Assembly (NCBI GenBank): GCA_900547505.1
Contig: URGY01000113.1
Location: 1-5,954, forward strand
DNA from: an uncultured Collinsella sp.
GTDB lineage: Bacteria; Actinomycetota; Coriobacteriia; Coriobacteriales; Coriobacteriaceae
DNA length: 5,954 nt
Direction of reading: 5' to 3'
Shown here piece after piece: positions 1 through 5,907 of this stretch (within the stretch, counting starts at the first letter, position 1; the number at the start of each line of letters is the position of its first letter). Made by a program: the position numbers and the translations under genes. The notes beneath the pieces were generated by a model that ran no database searches, had not been told where the DNA came from, and saw only the letters and a program-made list of their open reading frames with translations.

Positions 1-37
1 GTAGTCTCGTGGGCGCGGAGATGTGTATAAGAGACAG
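1..37. other. Nextera/Tn5 sequencing adapter (artefact, left end)
   Basis: Bases 19-37 are exactly the 19-bp Tn5 mosaic end used in Nextera libraries (AGATGTGTATAAGAGACAG). Bases 4-18 match the adjoining read-2-side adapter with one mismatch (G at 15 where T is expected). Bases 1-3 (GTA) fit the last three bases of the same i7 index that is complete at the other end. This is not genomic DNA. Any reading frame crossing it yields the artefact peptides 'MCIRDR' (plus strand) or 'SVSYTHLRAHET' (minus strand), which should be removed from predicted proteins. Confidence 0.97.
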
Positions 38-2579
38 ACTCGATATTGATCAGCCAGCCGCAGATGGCAATAACCGAGATGATCCAAATGACCAGCAAGA
101 TGATCTTGCCGTTATTGTCGATATCGAGAACCGTCGAGAGCACAAAGATCAGCACCTGCACGCCCACCACGGCAGCAAAGCCGCCCTTGATGTAGTACGG
201 ATAACGATGCTCAAAAGCCACTGCATGTTCGAGCAGCTCACGGCGATACGAATCGGAATCGAGTATGACGCGCATGGCTGTACGCAGCGAATAGCGCTGG
301 CGCGGCAGGTCATTGGACTCGCAGATCATAAGGCCTGTCGTGGAAAGCTGCTTGTCAAAGAGCAGGTTGAGGTTGAGCAGCAGCGGACGCAGTTGCAAGC
401 CAATAAAGAGTGCGATGGCAAGGAACACGCCCAAGATGCACAGGTTGAACAGGTAGTTGAATGAGTACATGCCGCCGACGGTCTCGCGCAGCAGATTAAT
501 ACCGTAGGTAAAAGGCAGCAGCGGATGCAGCCATTGGAAGAAGCCGGGCATCATCTCGATGGGATACATGCCCGACGAACCGGGAATCTGCACGATAACC
601 AAGATGACGCCAATCGCCTTGCCGATATGCTTAAACGTAGTGGACAGCGCGTAGATGATATTGACGTACGTGAACGAGATAGCGATGCCGCCCAGCACGA
701 ACAGCAGTGGGTTGACGCACTGTACGCCAATGACCAGATCACCCACCGTAACGATGATGGCCTGCAACGCGCCCAGGATCACCAGGAGCATCCAACGGCC
801 GAAGTAGCCCTGGCGCGCCGTAAAGCTGCCAATGCCCTCGCGATCGACCTCGAGCTTGTAGATGGCAATGAGCACGTAGCCGCCCACCCAAAGCGCAAGG
901 TTAGTGTAGAAGGGAGCGATGCCCGAACCAAAGCTCTTGACCGGATAGATTGACTTGGACGTCAACTCAACCGGAGATGCCATAAAGTCTGCGACGTCAT
1001 TGACATCGACGCCCATCAGATCAGACAGCTCGCCCATGGACTCGGAGGTCTGCAGTGCCGCGATGTCGTTAGCGGCGGTCGCAAGCTTGTCCTGCACCTT
1101 GGCAAGTGAGGCATCGGTCTGGGACAGCGTGGCCTTGGCCTGCTTGAGCGTGGCATCGAGCTGCGATAGCGTACCGCGCGCATTGGCGATTGTAGGCGTG
1201 AGGCCCGACACGATACCGGTTAGGTCGCCCGATACAACCGAGAAAGAGTCGAGCGCGCTGGAAGCCTTCGGCAGCGCATTTTGACCAAGATCCGTCTGAG
1301 CCTGGCTAATGTTGGTCGTGCCGGTCTGAATTGCAGTATTGATAGCGTCGCTGGCGCTCGAAACGGCCGAAGCGTCATTCGCAATAGCACTCGACTGCGC
1401 CGAGAGATTGTCCTTGACGGCCTGGAGGCTTTCGTTTTGTCCTCGAAGCGTATCGATCGTCGACGCGATGAGCGCGTTGATTTCCTCCGAACCCGTCGGC
1501 ACGCTGTCCGCCAACTTCTGCAGGCGGTCGATCAGCGCGTTGTTGTGGTCAATTGTCGTTTGAAGCGATTCGAGCGAGTTGTCGATGCGAGTGGTCGTAG
1601 ACGTCAAGGCGCCCGTCATCTTTCCGACCGCAGCGTTCGCCGAAGCCGACGTCTTGGACAGTGCAACACTTCCCTCCGAAAGCGCCTTAGAGAGCGAGGT
1701 GATCGATTTGCCCGCGGTGGTGCGTGCTTCGCCCAGCAGATCATTACCTTGAGCGATTGCCTGCGTTAGCGAAGGCGCCTGCCCCTGCAGGCCCGCCAGC
1801 GCCCCATCCGCCGAGGCGATAGCTCCGCTTGTTTTGTCGATAGCGGTGTTCATATCGTTGATCGAATCGCGAACCTCGCTCAAGGTACCGGATGCCTCGG
1901 ACACCGAACTCGTCAGAGAATCCTGAACCTGGGCGGTCTTATCCTTAAAATCGATGCCGGCATCCTTGGCAATGCTGGCAACGGTCTCGCCCACCGTGGA
2001 GACAAATTCCGAGTTGATCTGCTCCTCGATGGTGCTTGCACCGGTGTCGGTAACCTTGGGCGCAATAGCGCTCTTCTTCTCATTGACGTAGTACGTAAGC
2101 TTGGGCTGATGGTAGTTACCGTCGAGCATCGAAACCAGGTTATCCGAGAAGTTCTTGGGGATTACGATGGCCGCATAGTACTCACCGCTCTCGACGCCCT
2201 CCTTGGCATCGGACGCCGAATCGACGAAGGTCCAGCCCAGCTGATCGTTCTCCTTGAGCTGATCGACAACCTGGTCGCCCGCGTTGAGCTCGCCCACCAA
2301 GTCGTTTTGGGTGCCCCGATCGTTGTTGGCGATGGCAATCTTGATACCCTGGGTGTTTCCGTACGGATCCCAGTTGGCCACGATGTTGTACCAGGCATAC
2401 AGCGAGGGAATAACGCACACGCCAAGGGTAACCACCAAGGCGACGGGGTTCACAAGCAGTCGCTTAATGTCGCGCTTAAATATCGCAAAGGACACCTTTG
2501 CATTGGATAGTTTGCTGCCGAGACTCACGCTTGGACCATCCATCCTGTCGTTAAATCGAATCGTACTATCGACAACCAT
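38..2579 (-). CDS. YhgE/Pip domain membrane protein (C-terminus cut by contig end)
   Basis: An open frame of 847 codons runs from ATG at 2579 to the adapter junction, with no stop in the window. Residues 35-75 carry the family signature: FKRDIKRLLVNPVAL, then a membrane helix (about 45-66, including PSLYAWYNI) and NWDPYGNT. A soluble region follows (IAIANNDRG, EYYAAIVIPKNFS). A long Ser/Thr/Ala-rich helical, probably coiled-coil stretch covers about 185-520. Membrane helices lie at about 555-575, 596-617, 624-645, 655-675 and 707-727. After a polar segment, two more helices lie at about 799-817 and 826-844. This N-TM / extracytoplasmic coil / C-terminal ABC-2-like membrane layout is that of the Pip/YhgE family. 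The founding member is the lactococcal phage-infection protein; relatives include YueB/EsaA of type VIIb secretion loci. The cellular role of most members, including this one, is not established. The start is uncertain: no clear Shine-Dalgarno precedes M1, and M13 or V18 (GTG, preceded by AGGATGG) are alternatives. Codon use resembles htpG. Confidence 0.9.
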
Positions 2580-2634
2580 TGTAGTAGGCGCTTTAACGTC
2601 TCAAAGCACAATGGTGTTGAGTTTTGCGGGTAGC

Positions 2635-2672
2635 AATATACTACGAAGATGAGTTAACGTACAGATGTACAG
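2635..2672 (-). promoter_or_regulatory. Possible yhgE promoter with a repeat over the -35
   Basis: On the minus strand TATATT (2640-2635) matches the -10 consensus at five of six positions. The hexamer 17 bases upstream, TGTACG (2663-2658), is a poor -35 with three of six matches. It lies in a short direct repeat, CTGTAC-AT-CTGTAC (minus strand, 2672-2659), which could be an operator. The predicted leader is about 50 bases. Such matches are common by chance, so this is only a candidate. Confidence 0.25.
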
Positions 2673-2728
2673 TATCCTAAATTTCAGCAGGTCACAAAAC
2701 CACAACCCGCACAAATTAGCAATTCAAA

Positions 2729-2784
2729 TAGTCATCGGGGACGTTCTTAAACGACTAGTCAAACAAGAACGTCCCCAATGACTA
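2729..2784. repeat. 20-bp imperfect inverted repeat, GGGGACGTTCTT type
   Basis: The left arm TAGTCATCGGGGACGTTCTT (2729-2748) pairs with the right arm AAGAACGTCCCCAATGACTA (2765-2784) with one C/A mismatch. The 16-base spacer contains the perfect palindrome GACTAGTC (2753-2760). No U-run follows on either strand, so it does not look like a standard intrinsic terminator. Its size and symmetry fit a dispersed palindromic (REP/MITE-like) repeat or a protein-binding site. I have a vague recollection of similar GGGGACGTTCTT sequences scattered through Collinsella genomes, but cannot verify it. Confidence 0.8.
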
Positions 2785-2826
2785 CTTAGGACCACGGCAA
2801 CGTCGATGTTTTGGCAATGCCAGCGA

Positions 2827-2926
2827 GCGGGCGCCAGAGCGAACAAATTGGCATGAAAAGAGGACGGCATAGACCTTCTGGTCATGCCGTCCTCTTTGAA
2901 TGACAAGTTGTCGCTCTGGCGCCCGC
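2827..2926. repeat. Long nested hairpin of about 100 bases
   Basis: The outer arms CGGGCGCCAGAGCGA (2828-2842) and TCGCTCTGGCGCCCG (2911-2925) are perfectly complementary over 15 bp, plus one more G-C pair at 2827/2926. Pairing continues inward through CAA/TTG (one bulged A at 2843), TTG/CAA and CAT/ATG, then a tandem G-A / G-A mismatch (2855-2856 with 2898-2899). The inner 18-bp stem follows (AAAGAGGACGGCAT + GACC with GGTC + ATGCCGTCCTCTTT; one bulged A at 2871; loop TTCT at 2876-2879). The whole segment can thus fold into one long rod. It may be a mobile palindromic element that also serves as a terminator. Confidence 0.85.
2856..2897 (-). terminator. Likely intrinsic terminator downstream of htpG (possibly bidirectional)
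   Basis: This is the inner part of the long hairpin. Read on the minus strand, a GC-rich stem (GGACGGCATGACC / GGTC-T-ATGCCGTCC) with an AGAA loop is followed by TCTTTT, and an A-run (AAAGA) precedes it. This A-run/stem/T-run arrangement is typical of intrinsic terminators and would stop transcripts leaving htpG before yhgE. The plus-strand version has only TTT. The stem lies about 120 bases past the htpG stop, farther than usual, with two other hairpins in between. Confidence 0.5.
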
Positions 2927-2940
2927 GCAGCGTCGACTGG

Positions 2941-2964
2941 TCCGCCGTTCGTTAGAACGGCGGA
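2941..2964. repeat. Perfect 10-bp hairpin, GTTA loop
   Basis: TCCGCCGTTC (2941-2950) and GAACGGCGGA (2955-2964) are exact reverse complements around the four-base loop GTTA. No U-run follows on either strand. The decamer GCAGCGTCGA lies shortly before it (2927-2936). Confidence 0.85.
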
Positions 2965-2984
2965 ACTGAGGGCAGCGTCGAGCC

Positions 2985-3012
2985 GTTACGCGGTTTGGTA
3001 AAACCGCGTAAC
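2985..3012. repeat. Perfect 12-bp hairpin just after the htpG stop
   Basis: GTTACGCGGTTT (2985-2996) and AAACCGCGTAAC (3001-3012) are exact reverse complements around GGTA. On the htpG strand the stem begins 7 bases after the TAG stop but is followed by GGCTCG, not U residues. It may protect the mRNA 3' end or assist termination rather than act as a classical terminator. The second copy of GCAGCGTCGA (2972-2981) precedes it by three bases. Confidence 0.85.
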
Positions 3013-3019
3013 TACCTAA

Positions 3020-5044
3020 CTACATCAAGTTGCAAACAGCTGCTGCGAAGGCAACGGGGTCCTCGGGCAGAATGCCCTCGACCAGCAGGGCCTGGTCATA
3101 GAGCAAACCGGAGTACTGCTTGATCTTGTCGGCGTCGCCCGCCTTCTGAGCGGCGACGAGCTTGGAAAAGACCGGGTGCTTGGCGTTGAGCTCGAGCACG
3201 CGCTGGCTCTTGGGCATACCGTCGGGCGCGCCCTCGGGACCCTTCTGGAGCACCTTCTCCATCTCGAGCGAAAGCGGGCCCTCGGTGGTGATGCACGCGG
3301 GAGCATCGGTCAGGCGCGCAGAGACGGCAACCTTCTCGACCTTGTCGCCGAGTGCCTCCTTCATGGCGTTAAAGAGGTCCTCGTTCTCCTTGGTGGCGTC
3401 CTCGGCCTCCTTTTTCTCGTCCTCGGTCGCCAGGTCAAGATCACCGGTTGCGACGTTCTTGAGCTCCAGGTGACGATCCTCAACCTCGGGCTCGGCACCA
3501 TCGGCCACGGCCTTCTCGGCAGCCTCGCGGGCGGCATCGTCCTCGTAGATCTTGGGCATATCGGCGGCAACGTACTCACGCATAGCCTGGAACGTGAACT
3601 CATCCACATCCTGCGTCAGCAGCAGCACGTCATAGCCGCGGTCGAGCACGCCCTTTACCACGGGCATCTTGGCCAAGCGCTCACGCGAGTCGCCGGCGGC
3701 GTAGTAGATGGCCTTCTGATCCTCAGGCATGCCCTTGGCATACTCGGCCAGGGTAATCATCTTCTGTTCCTTGGCAGACCAGAACAGCAACAGGTCGGCG
3801 AGCTCATCGGCCTTCATGCCATAGCTCGAGTAGATTCCGTACTTAAGACCGCGGCCAAAGTTCTCAAAGAACTTCTCGTAGGCCTCGCGGTCGTTGTCAC
3901 GCATATCCTCAAGGTCGGCGGTAATCTTCTTTTCCACACGCTTGGCGATGGCCTTGAGCTGACGGTTCTGCTGCAGCGTCTCGCGCGAGATGTTGAGCGA
4001 CACGTCGGCGGAATCCACGACGCCGCGGACAAAGTTGTAGTAGTCGGGCAGCAGGTCGTCGCACTTCTCCATGATCAGGACGTTGGAGCTGTAGAGCGCC
4101 AGACCCTTCTCGTAGTCCTTGCTGTACAGATCGAACGGCGCGCGTCCCGGCACAAACAGCAGGGCGTCATACTCGAGCGTGCCCTCGGCGTGGAAGCTGA
4201 TGGTGCGCGCAGGATCGTCAAAGTCGTGGAACGTGGACTTGTAGAACTCGTCGTAGTCCTTCTGCTCGACATCGGAGCTGCGCTTCTTCCAGATCGGTGT
4301 CATGGAATTGACGGTCTCGAGCTCCTGGTAGTCCTCGTACTCGGGCTTGTAATCGTCGCCGGCGTCCTCGGGCTTGGGTTTCTGGCGGCTCTTGGACACC
4401 ATCATCTGGATCGGGTAGCGCACATAGTTACTGTACTGCTGAATCAGGCTCTTGAGACCCCACTCGGTCAGGAAGCGATCGTAGGTCTCGGCCTCGCCGT
4501 CGGCATCGAGCTTCTCGTTCTCGCGCAGCGTCAGGATGACATCGGTACCGTGCTCGGCGCGCTCGCCGTCCTCGATGGTGTAGCCCTCAAGACCGTCGGA
4601 TTCCCACACATGGGCGACATCCTCGCCATAGGCGCGGCTGACGACCTTCACATGGCTGGCGACCATAAAAGCCGAGTAGAAGCCCACGCCAAACTGACCG
4701 ATGATGTCGACATCGGAGCCCTGCTGCTCGGCGTTCTCGGTCTTAAACTCCTCGGAGCCGGAATGGGCGATGGTGCCCAGATTGCGCTCCAGCTCCTCGG
4801 CGGTCATGCCAATGCCGTTATCCGAGATGGTAATGGTGCGGGCGTCTTTATCAAAGGAGACGCGAATGGCCAGGTCGCCCTGGTCGATCTTGACGCTCGG
4901 GTCCTGCAGGCTCTTAAAGTTGAGCTTGTCGACGGCGTCGCTCGCGTTAGAGATAAGCTCGCGCAGGAAGATTTCCTTATTGGTGTAGATGGAGTTGATC
5001 ATGAGGTCGAGCAGTTTTTTGCTCTCGGTCTTAAATTGACGCAT
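3020..5044 (-). CDS. htpG: Molecular chaperone HtpG (bacterial Hsp90)
   Basis: Complete 674-residue Hsp90, a cytosolic homodimeric ATP-dependent chaperone that remodels client proteins with the DnaK system. The N-terminal GHKL ATPase domain shows all its motifs: RELISNASDA with catalytic E29 and Mg-binding N33, DNGIGM (D75 contacts adenine), GTIAHSGSEEF (90-100), the IGQFGVGFYSAF lid/glycine motif (115-126) and HGTDV (T168). A charged linker rich in K, E and D covers about 218-245. The middle domain includes FVPGRAPFDLY (297-307) and SRETLQQNRQLK (353-364), where R354 corresponds to the ATP-sensing arginine. The C-terminal dimerisation domain has the conserved SQRVLELNAKHPVF (613-626) and LLYDQALLVEG (647-657). 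It is about 50 residues longer than E. coli HtpG (624). Much of the excess is an acidic, low-complexity stretch at about 500-557, which seems to be a lineage feature and not an error. The start is supported by AAAGGA six bases upstream. Arginine codons in the N-terminal half I checked are all CGC or CGT. Confidence 0.98.
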   Translation of the reverse strand: MRQFKTESKKLLDLMINSIYTNKEIFLRELISNASDAVDKLNFKSLQDPSVKIDQGDLAIRVSFDKDARTITISDNGIGMTAEELERNLGTIAHSGSEEFKTENAEQQGSDVDIIGQFGVGFYSAFMVASHVKVVSRAYGEDVAHVWESDGLEGYTIEDGERAEHGTDVILTLRENEKLDADGEAETYDRFLTEWGLKSLIQQYSNYVRYPIQMMVSKSRQKPKPEDAGDDYKPEYEDYQELETVNSMTPIWKKRSSDVEQKDYDEFYKSTFHDFDDPARTISFHAEGTLEYDALLFVPGRAPFDLYSKDYEKGLALYSSNVLIMEKCDDLLPDYYNFVRGVVDSADVSLNISRETLQQNRQLKAIAKRVEKKITADLEDMRDNDREAYEKFFENFGRGLKYGIYSSYGMKADELADLLLFWSAKEQKMITLAEYAKGMPEDQKAIYYAAGDSRERLAKMPVVKGVLDRGYDVLLLTQDVDEFTFQAMREYVAADMPKIYEDDAAREAAEKAVADGAEPEVEDRHLELKNVATGDLDLATEDEKKEAEDATKENEDLFNAMKEALGDKVEKVAVSARLTDAPACITTEGPLSLEMEKVLQKGPEGAPDGMPKSQRVLELNAKHPVFSKLVAAQKAGDADKIKQYSGLLYDQALLVEGILPEDPVAFAAAVCNLM

Positions 5045-5050
5045 GTGCAG

Positions 5051-5056
5051 TCCTTT
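5051..5056 (-). promoter_or_regulatory. htpG ribosome binding site
   Basis: The minus strand reads AAAGGA six bases before the ATG at 5044, a good Shine-Dalgarno match at normal spacing. It fixes the htpG start. Confidence 0.75.
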
Positions 5057-5074
5057 CGCGCTACCCCTGTCCGC

Positions 5075-5098
5075 AAAAACGGCCCGGTCGCCCGAGCC
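5075..5098 (-). terminator. Terminator-like hairpin in the htpG leader (possible attenuator)
   Basis: On the minus strand GGCTCGG (5098-5092) pairs with CCGGGCC (5087-5081) in seven pairs, one of them U-G, closed by a GCGA (GNRA) tetraloop. G and then TTTTT (5079-5075) follow. This is a compact intrinsic-terminator shape. It ends 30 bases before the htpG ATG and lies downstream of the likely htpG promoter, so it could attenuate htpG or end a short leader RNA. No complementary anti-terminator strand was identified. Confidence 0.45.
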
Positions 5099-5130
5099 GC
5101 ATCGCAGACCTGCTATGTTCAGACTTAGAT

Positions 5131-5159
5131 TTTATAACCCATTAACGCGCATATATACA
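5131..5159 (-). promoter_or_regulatory. Possible htpG promoter
   Basis: The minus strand has TATAAA (5136-5131), inside TATAAAAT, as a -10 element. Seventeen bases upstream is TGTATA (5159-5154), a weak -35 with three of six matches. Transcription would start near 5123, giving a leader of about 80 bases that contains the terminator-like hairpin. No CIRCE or HAIR heat-shock operator is visible nearby. Confidence 0.4.
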
Positions 5160-5264
5160 TACGGAATCGAAAAACTGTATGTCCGAGCGCTCCAATGCGT
5201 CAATTGCCAAGGAGTGTCCCCAACTGCCGGCAGAGACGATATGAGCAGGACATAAAAACATTGA

Positions 5265-5358
5265 GAGCCCCTGCTGCATGAAAGACCGCGGATTAGGCCG
5301 ACAATGGTGAGTGTCTAATCCAACCGTGGCGGCCACGCCGCATTCATGGAAGGGGCTC
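5265..5358 (+). ncRNA. Candidate IS110 bridge (guide) RNA segment / structured leader
   Basis: The closing stem GAGCCCCT (5265-5272) with AGGGGCTC (5351-5358) is perfect over 8 bp. After a 4x2 internal loop, CATGAA (5277-5282) pairs with TTCATG (5343-5348). Inside are two hairpins: GGATTAG (5290-5296) with CTAATCC (5315-5321) around an 18-base loop, and CGTGG (5325-5329) with CCACG (5333-5337) around CGG. This gives a multibranched fold of 94 bases ending just before the transposase start. In the IS110 group, a structured bridge RNA from the non-coding region next to the recombinase gene specifies target and donor DNA. Position and folding fit, but this segment is shorter than the 177-base IS621 RNA, so the full RNA may begin upstream. 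Loop-to-target matching could not be tested without the element's other end. Confidence 0.5.
5348..5355 (+). promoter_or_regulatory. Transposase ribosome binding site, buried in a stem
   Basis: GGAAGGGG ends five bases before the ATG at 5361 and is a strong purine-rich Shine-Dalgarno that fixes the start. Five of its bases (5351-5355) form part of the closing stem of the upstream fold, so translation is probably restrained when that stem is formed. Confidence 0.7.
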
Positions 5359-5360
5359 CC

Positions 5361-5907
5361 ATGCTCGATACTACCACCTTCGTCGGCCTCGACGTCCACG
5401 CCCGCTCGATAAAGGCAGTCTCCCTCGACGTCATGACCGGGGAGGTGCGCTGCGCGTCCTTCGGCTACGACGCCGGGGCAGTCGCGGAGTGGGTGCGGTC
5501 CGTGGACCCAAAGGCCAGGTGCGTGTACGAGTCCGGGGTCACGGGGTTCGACCTGCAGAAGAGGCTCTCCGGCCTCGGGGTCGACTGCGTGGTCGGCGCC
5601 GTCTCGAAGATGATCAAGCCCAGCGCGGACAGGCGCAGGAAGAACGACCGCAGCGACGCCGAGTTCCTCGCCCGCATGCTGTCGGTCGGCAACGTGGTCG
5701 AGGTGTGGGTCCCCGACGACGAGTGCGAGGCCGCCCGCGACCTGACCAGGGCGCTCGAGGACGCGAGGGACGACCTCTCGCGCTCGAAGCAGCGGCTCTC
5801 CAAGTTCCCGCTCAGGCACGGGCTCGTCTTCGACGAGAGGACGCCCACCGGCCGCAGGAAGGGCAACTGGACCCGGGCGCACTGGTCCTGGATCGAGTCG
5901 ATAAGGT
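5361..5907 (+). CDS. IS110-family transposase, N-terminal half (3' end off contig)
   Basis: The first 182 codons of a DEDD recombinase, read in frame from ATG to the adapter; IS110 transposases are usually about 350-450 residues. The RuvC-like catalytic domain is clear: VGLDVHA with D11, YESGVTGFDL with E57, and KNDRSDAEFLARML with D96 and D99, making up the D-E-D-D set. A helical charged segment follows (about 120-148), then RHGLVFDE and WTRAHWSWIESI (170-181), which lead into the C-terminal transposase_20 domain. That domain holds the serine nucleophile and is not in the window. The frame appears open and intact, with no stop or frameshift. Residue 150 is proline (KFPLRHG), where I would expect a hydrophobic residue such as leucine; this is from memory only. 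Ten of 21 arginines use AGG, unlike htpG. Residues read beyond 5907 are adapter and must be discarded. Confidence 0.93.

Larger units (their letters stand above)
2580..3019. other. Intergenic region with a train of inverted repeats
   Basis: This 440-base gap between the htpG stop and the yhgE start has no convincing gene. Bases 2580-2725 are AT-richer and probably hold the yhgE promoter and leader. Bases 2729-3012 are almost wholly inverted repeats: 2729-2784, the small palindrome TGGCA-A-TGCCA at 2812-2822, the nested hairpin 2827-2926, and hairpins 2941-2964 and 2985-3012. The ten bases GCAGCGTCGA occur twice (2927-2936 and 2972-2981), each a few bases before one of the last two hairpins. 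Confidence 0.85.
5045..5360. other. Divergent intergenic region: htpG leader and IS110 left flank
   Basis: No gene is supported in these 316 bases. From the htpG side it holds the ribosome binding site, a terminator-like hairpin (5075-5098) and a possible promoter (5131-5159). From the transposase side it holds the folded segment 5265-5358. The middle (about 5160-5262) has only small palindromes, GAGCGCTC at 5184-5191 and CTGCCGGCAG at 5224-5233. The left end of the insertion element must lie somewhere here. IS110 elements generally lack inverted terminal repeats, so the exact boundary cannot be read from one copy. Confidence 0.8.
5265..5907 (+). mobile_element. IS110-family insertion sequence, partial (right part off contig)
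   Basis: The element is recognised from its transposase (5361-5907) and the folded non-coding segment before it. The left limit given is the first base of that fold and is a minimum: the true end may lie up to about 150 bases further left. The right part, including the serine-bearing half of the recombinase and the right end, is missing because the contig stops at an adapter. The codon style (about half of arginines AGG, very G/C-rich third positions) differs from htpG and yhgE, as expected for acquired DNA. It lies upstream of htpG and points away from it. Confidence 0.75.

Noticed and set aside
9..2652. Several plus-strand frames of 109-162 codons opposite yhgE.
   Set aside because: Low-complexity antisense shadows; the first begins inside the adapter. 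The minus-strand frame gives a coherent Pip/YhgE protein throughout.
2729..3012. CRISPR array.
   Set aside because: The hairpins differ in sequence and spacing. Only a decamer repeats, and there are no uniform repeats and spacers.
3176..5128. A 650-codon open frame on the plus strand across htpG.
   Set aside because: It is antisense to a complete, motif-perfect htpG, low in complexity (Leu/Val/Gly-rich) and without a recognisable domain. It is a shadow of strong third-position GC bias.
5045..5200. Heat-shock operator (CIRCE or HspR/HAIR) upstream of htpG.
   Set aside because: No TTAGCACTC/GAGTGCTAA or CTTGAGT/ACTCAAG pair is present; GAGTGT at 5213-5218 has no partner arm.
2771..5223. Shared octamer GTCCCCAA at 2771-2778 and 5216-5223 as traces of the same dispersed repeat.
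   Set aside because: Eight bases with no flanking similarity and no second arm near 5216 are too little to separate from chance.
5043..5255. A 70-codon plus-strand frame in the htpG-IS110 gap.
   Set aside because: No ribosome binding site and no recognisable motif; it overlaps the htpG start and its regulatory hairpin.
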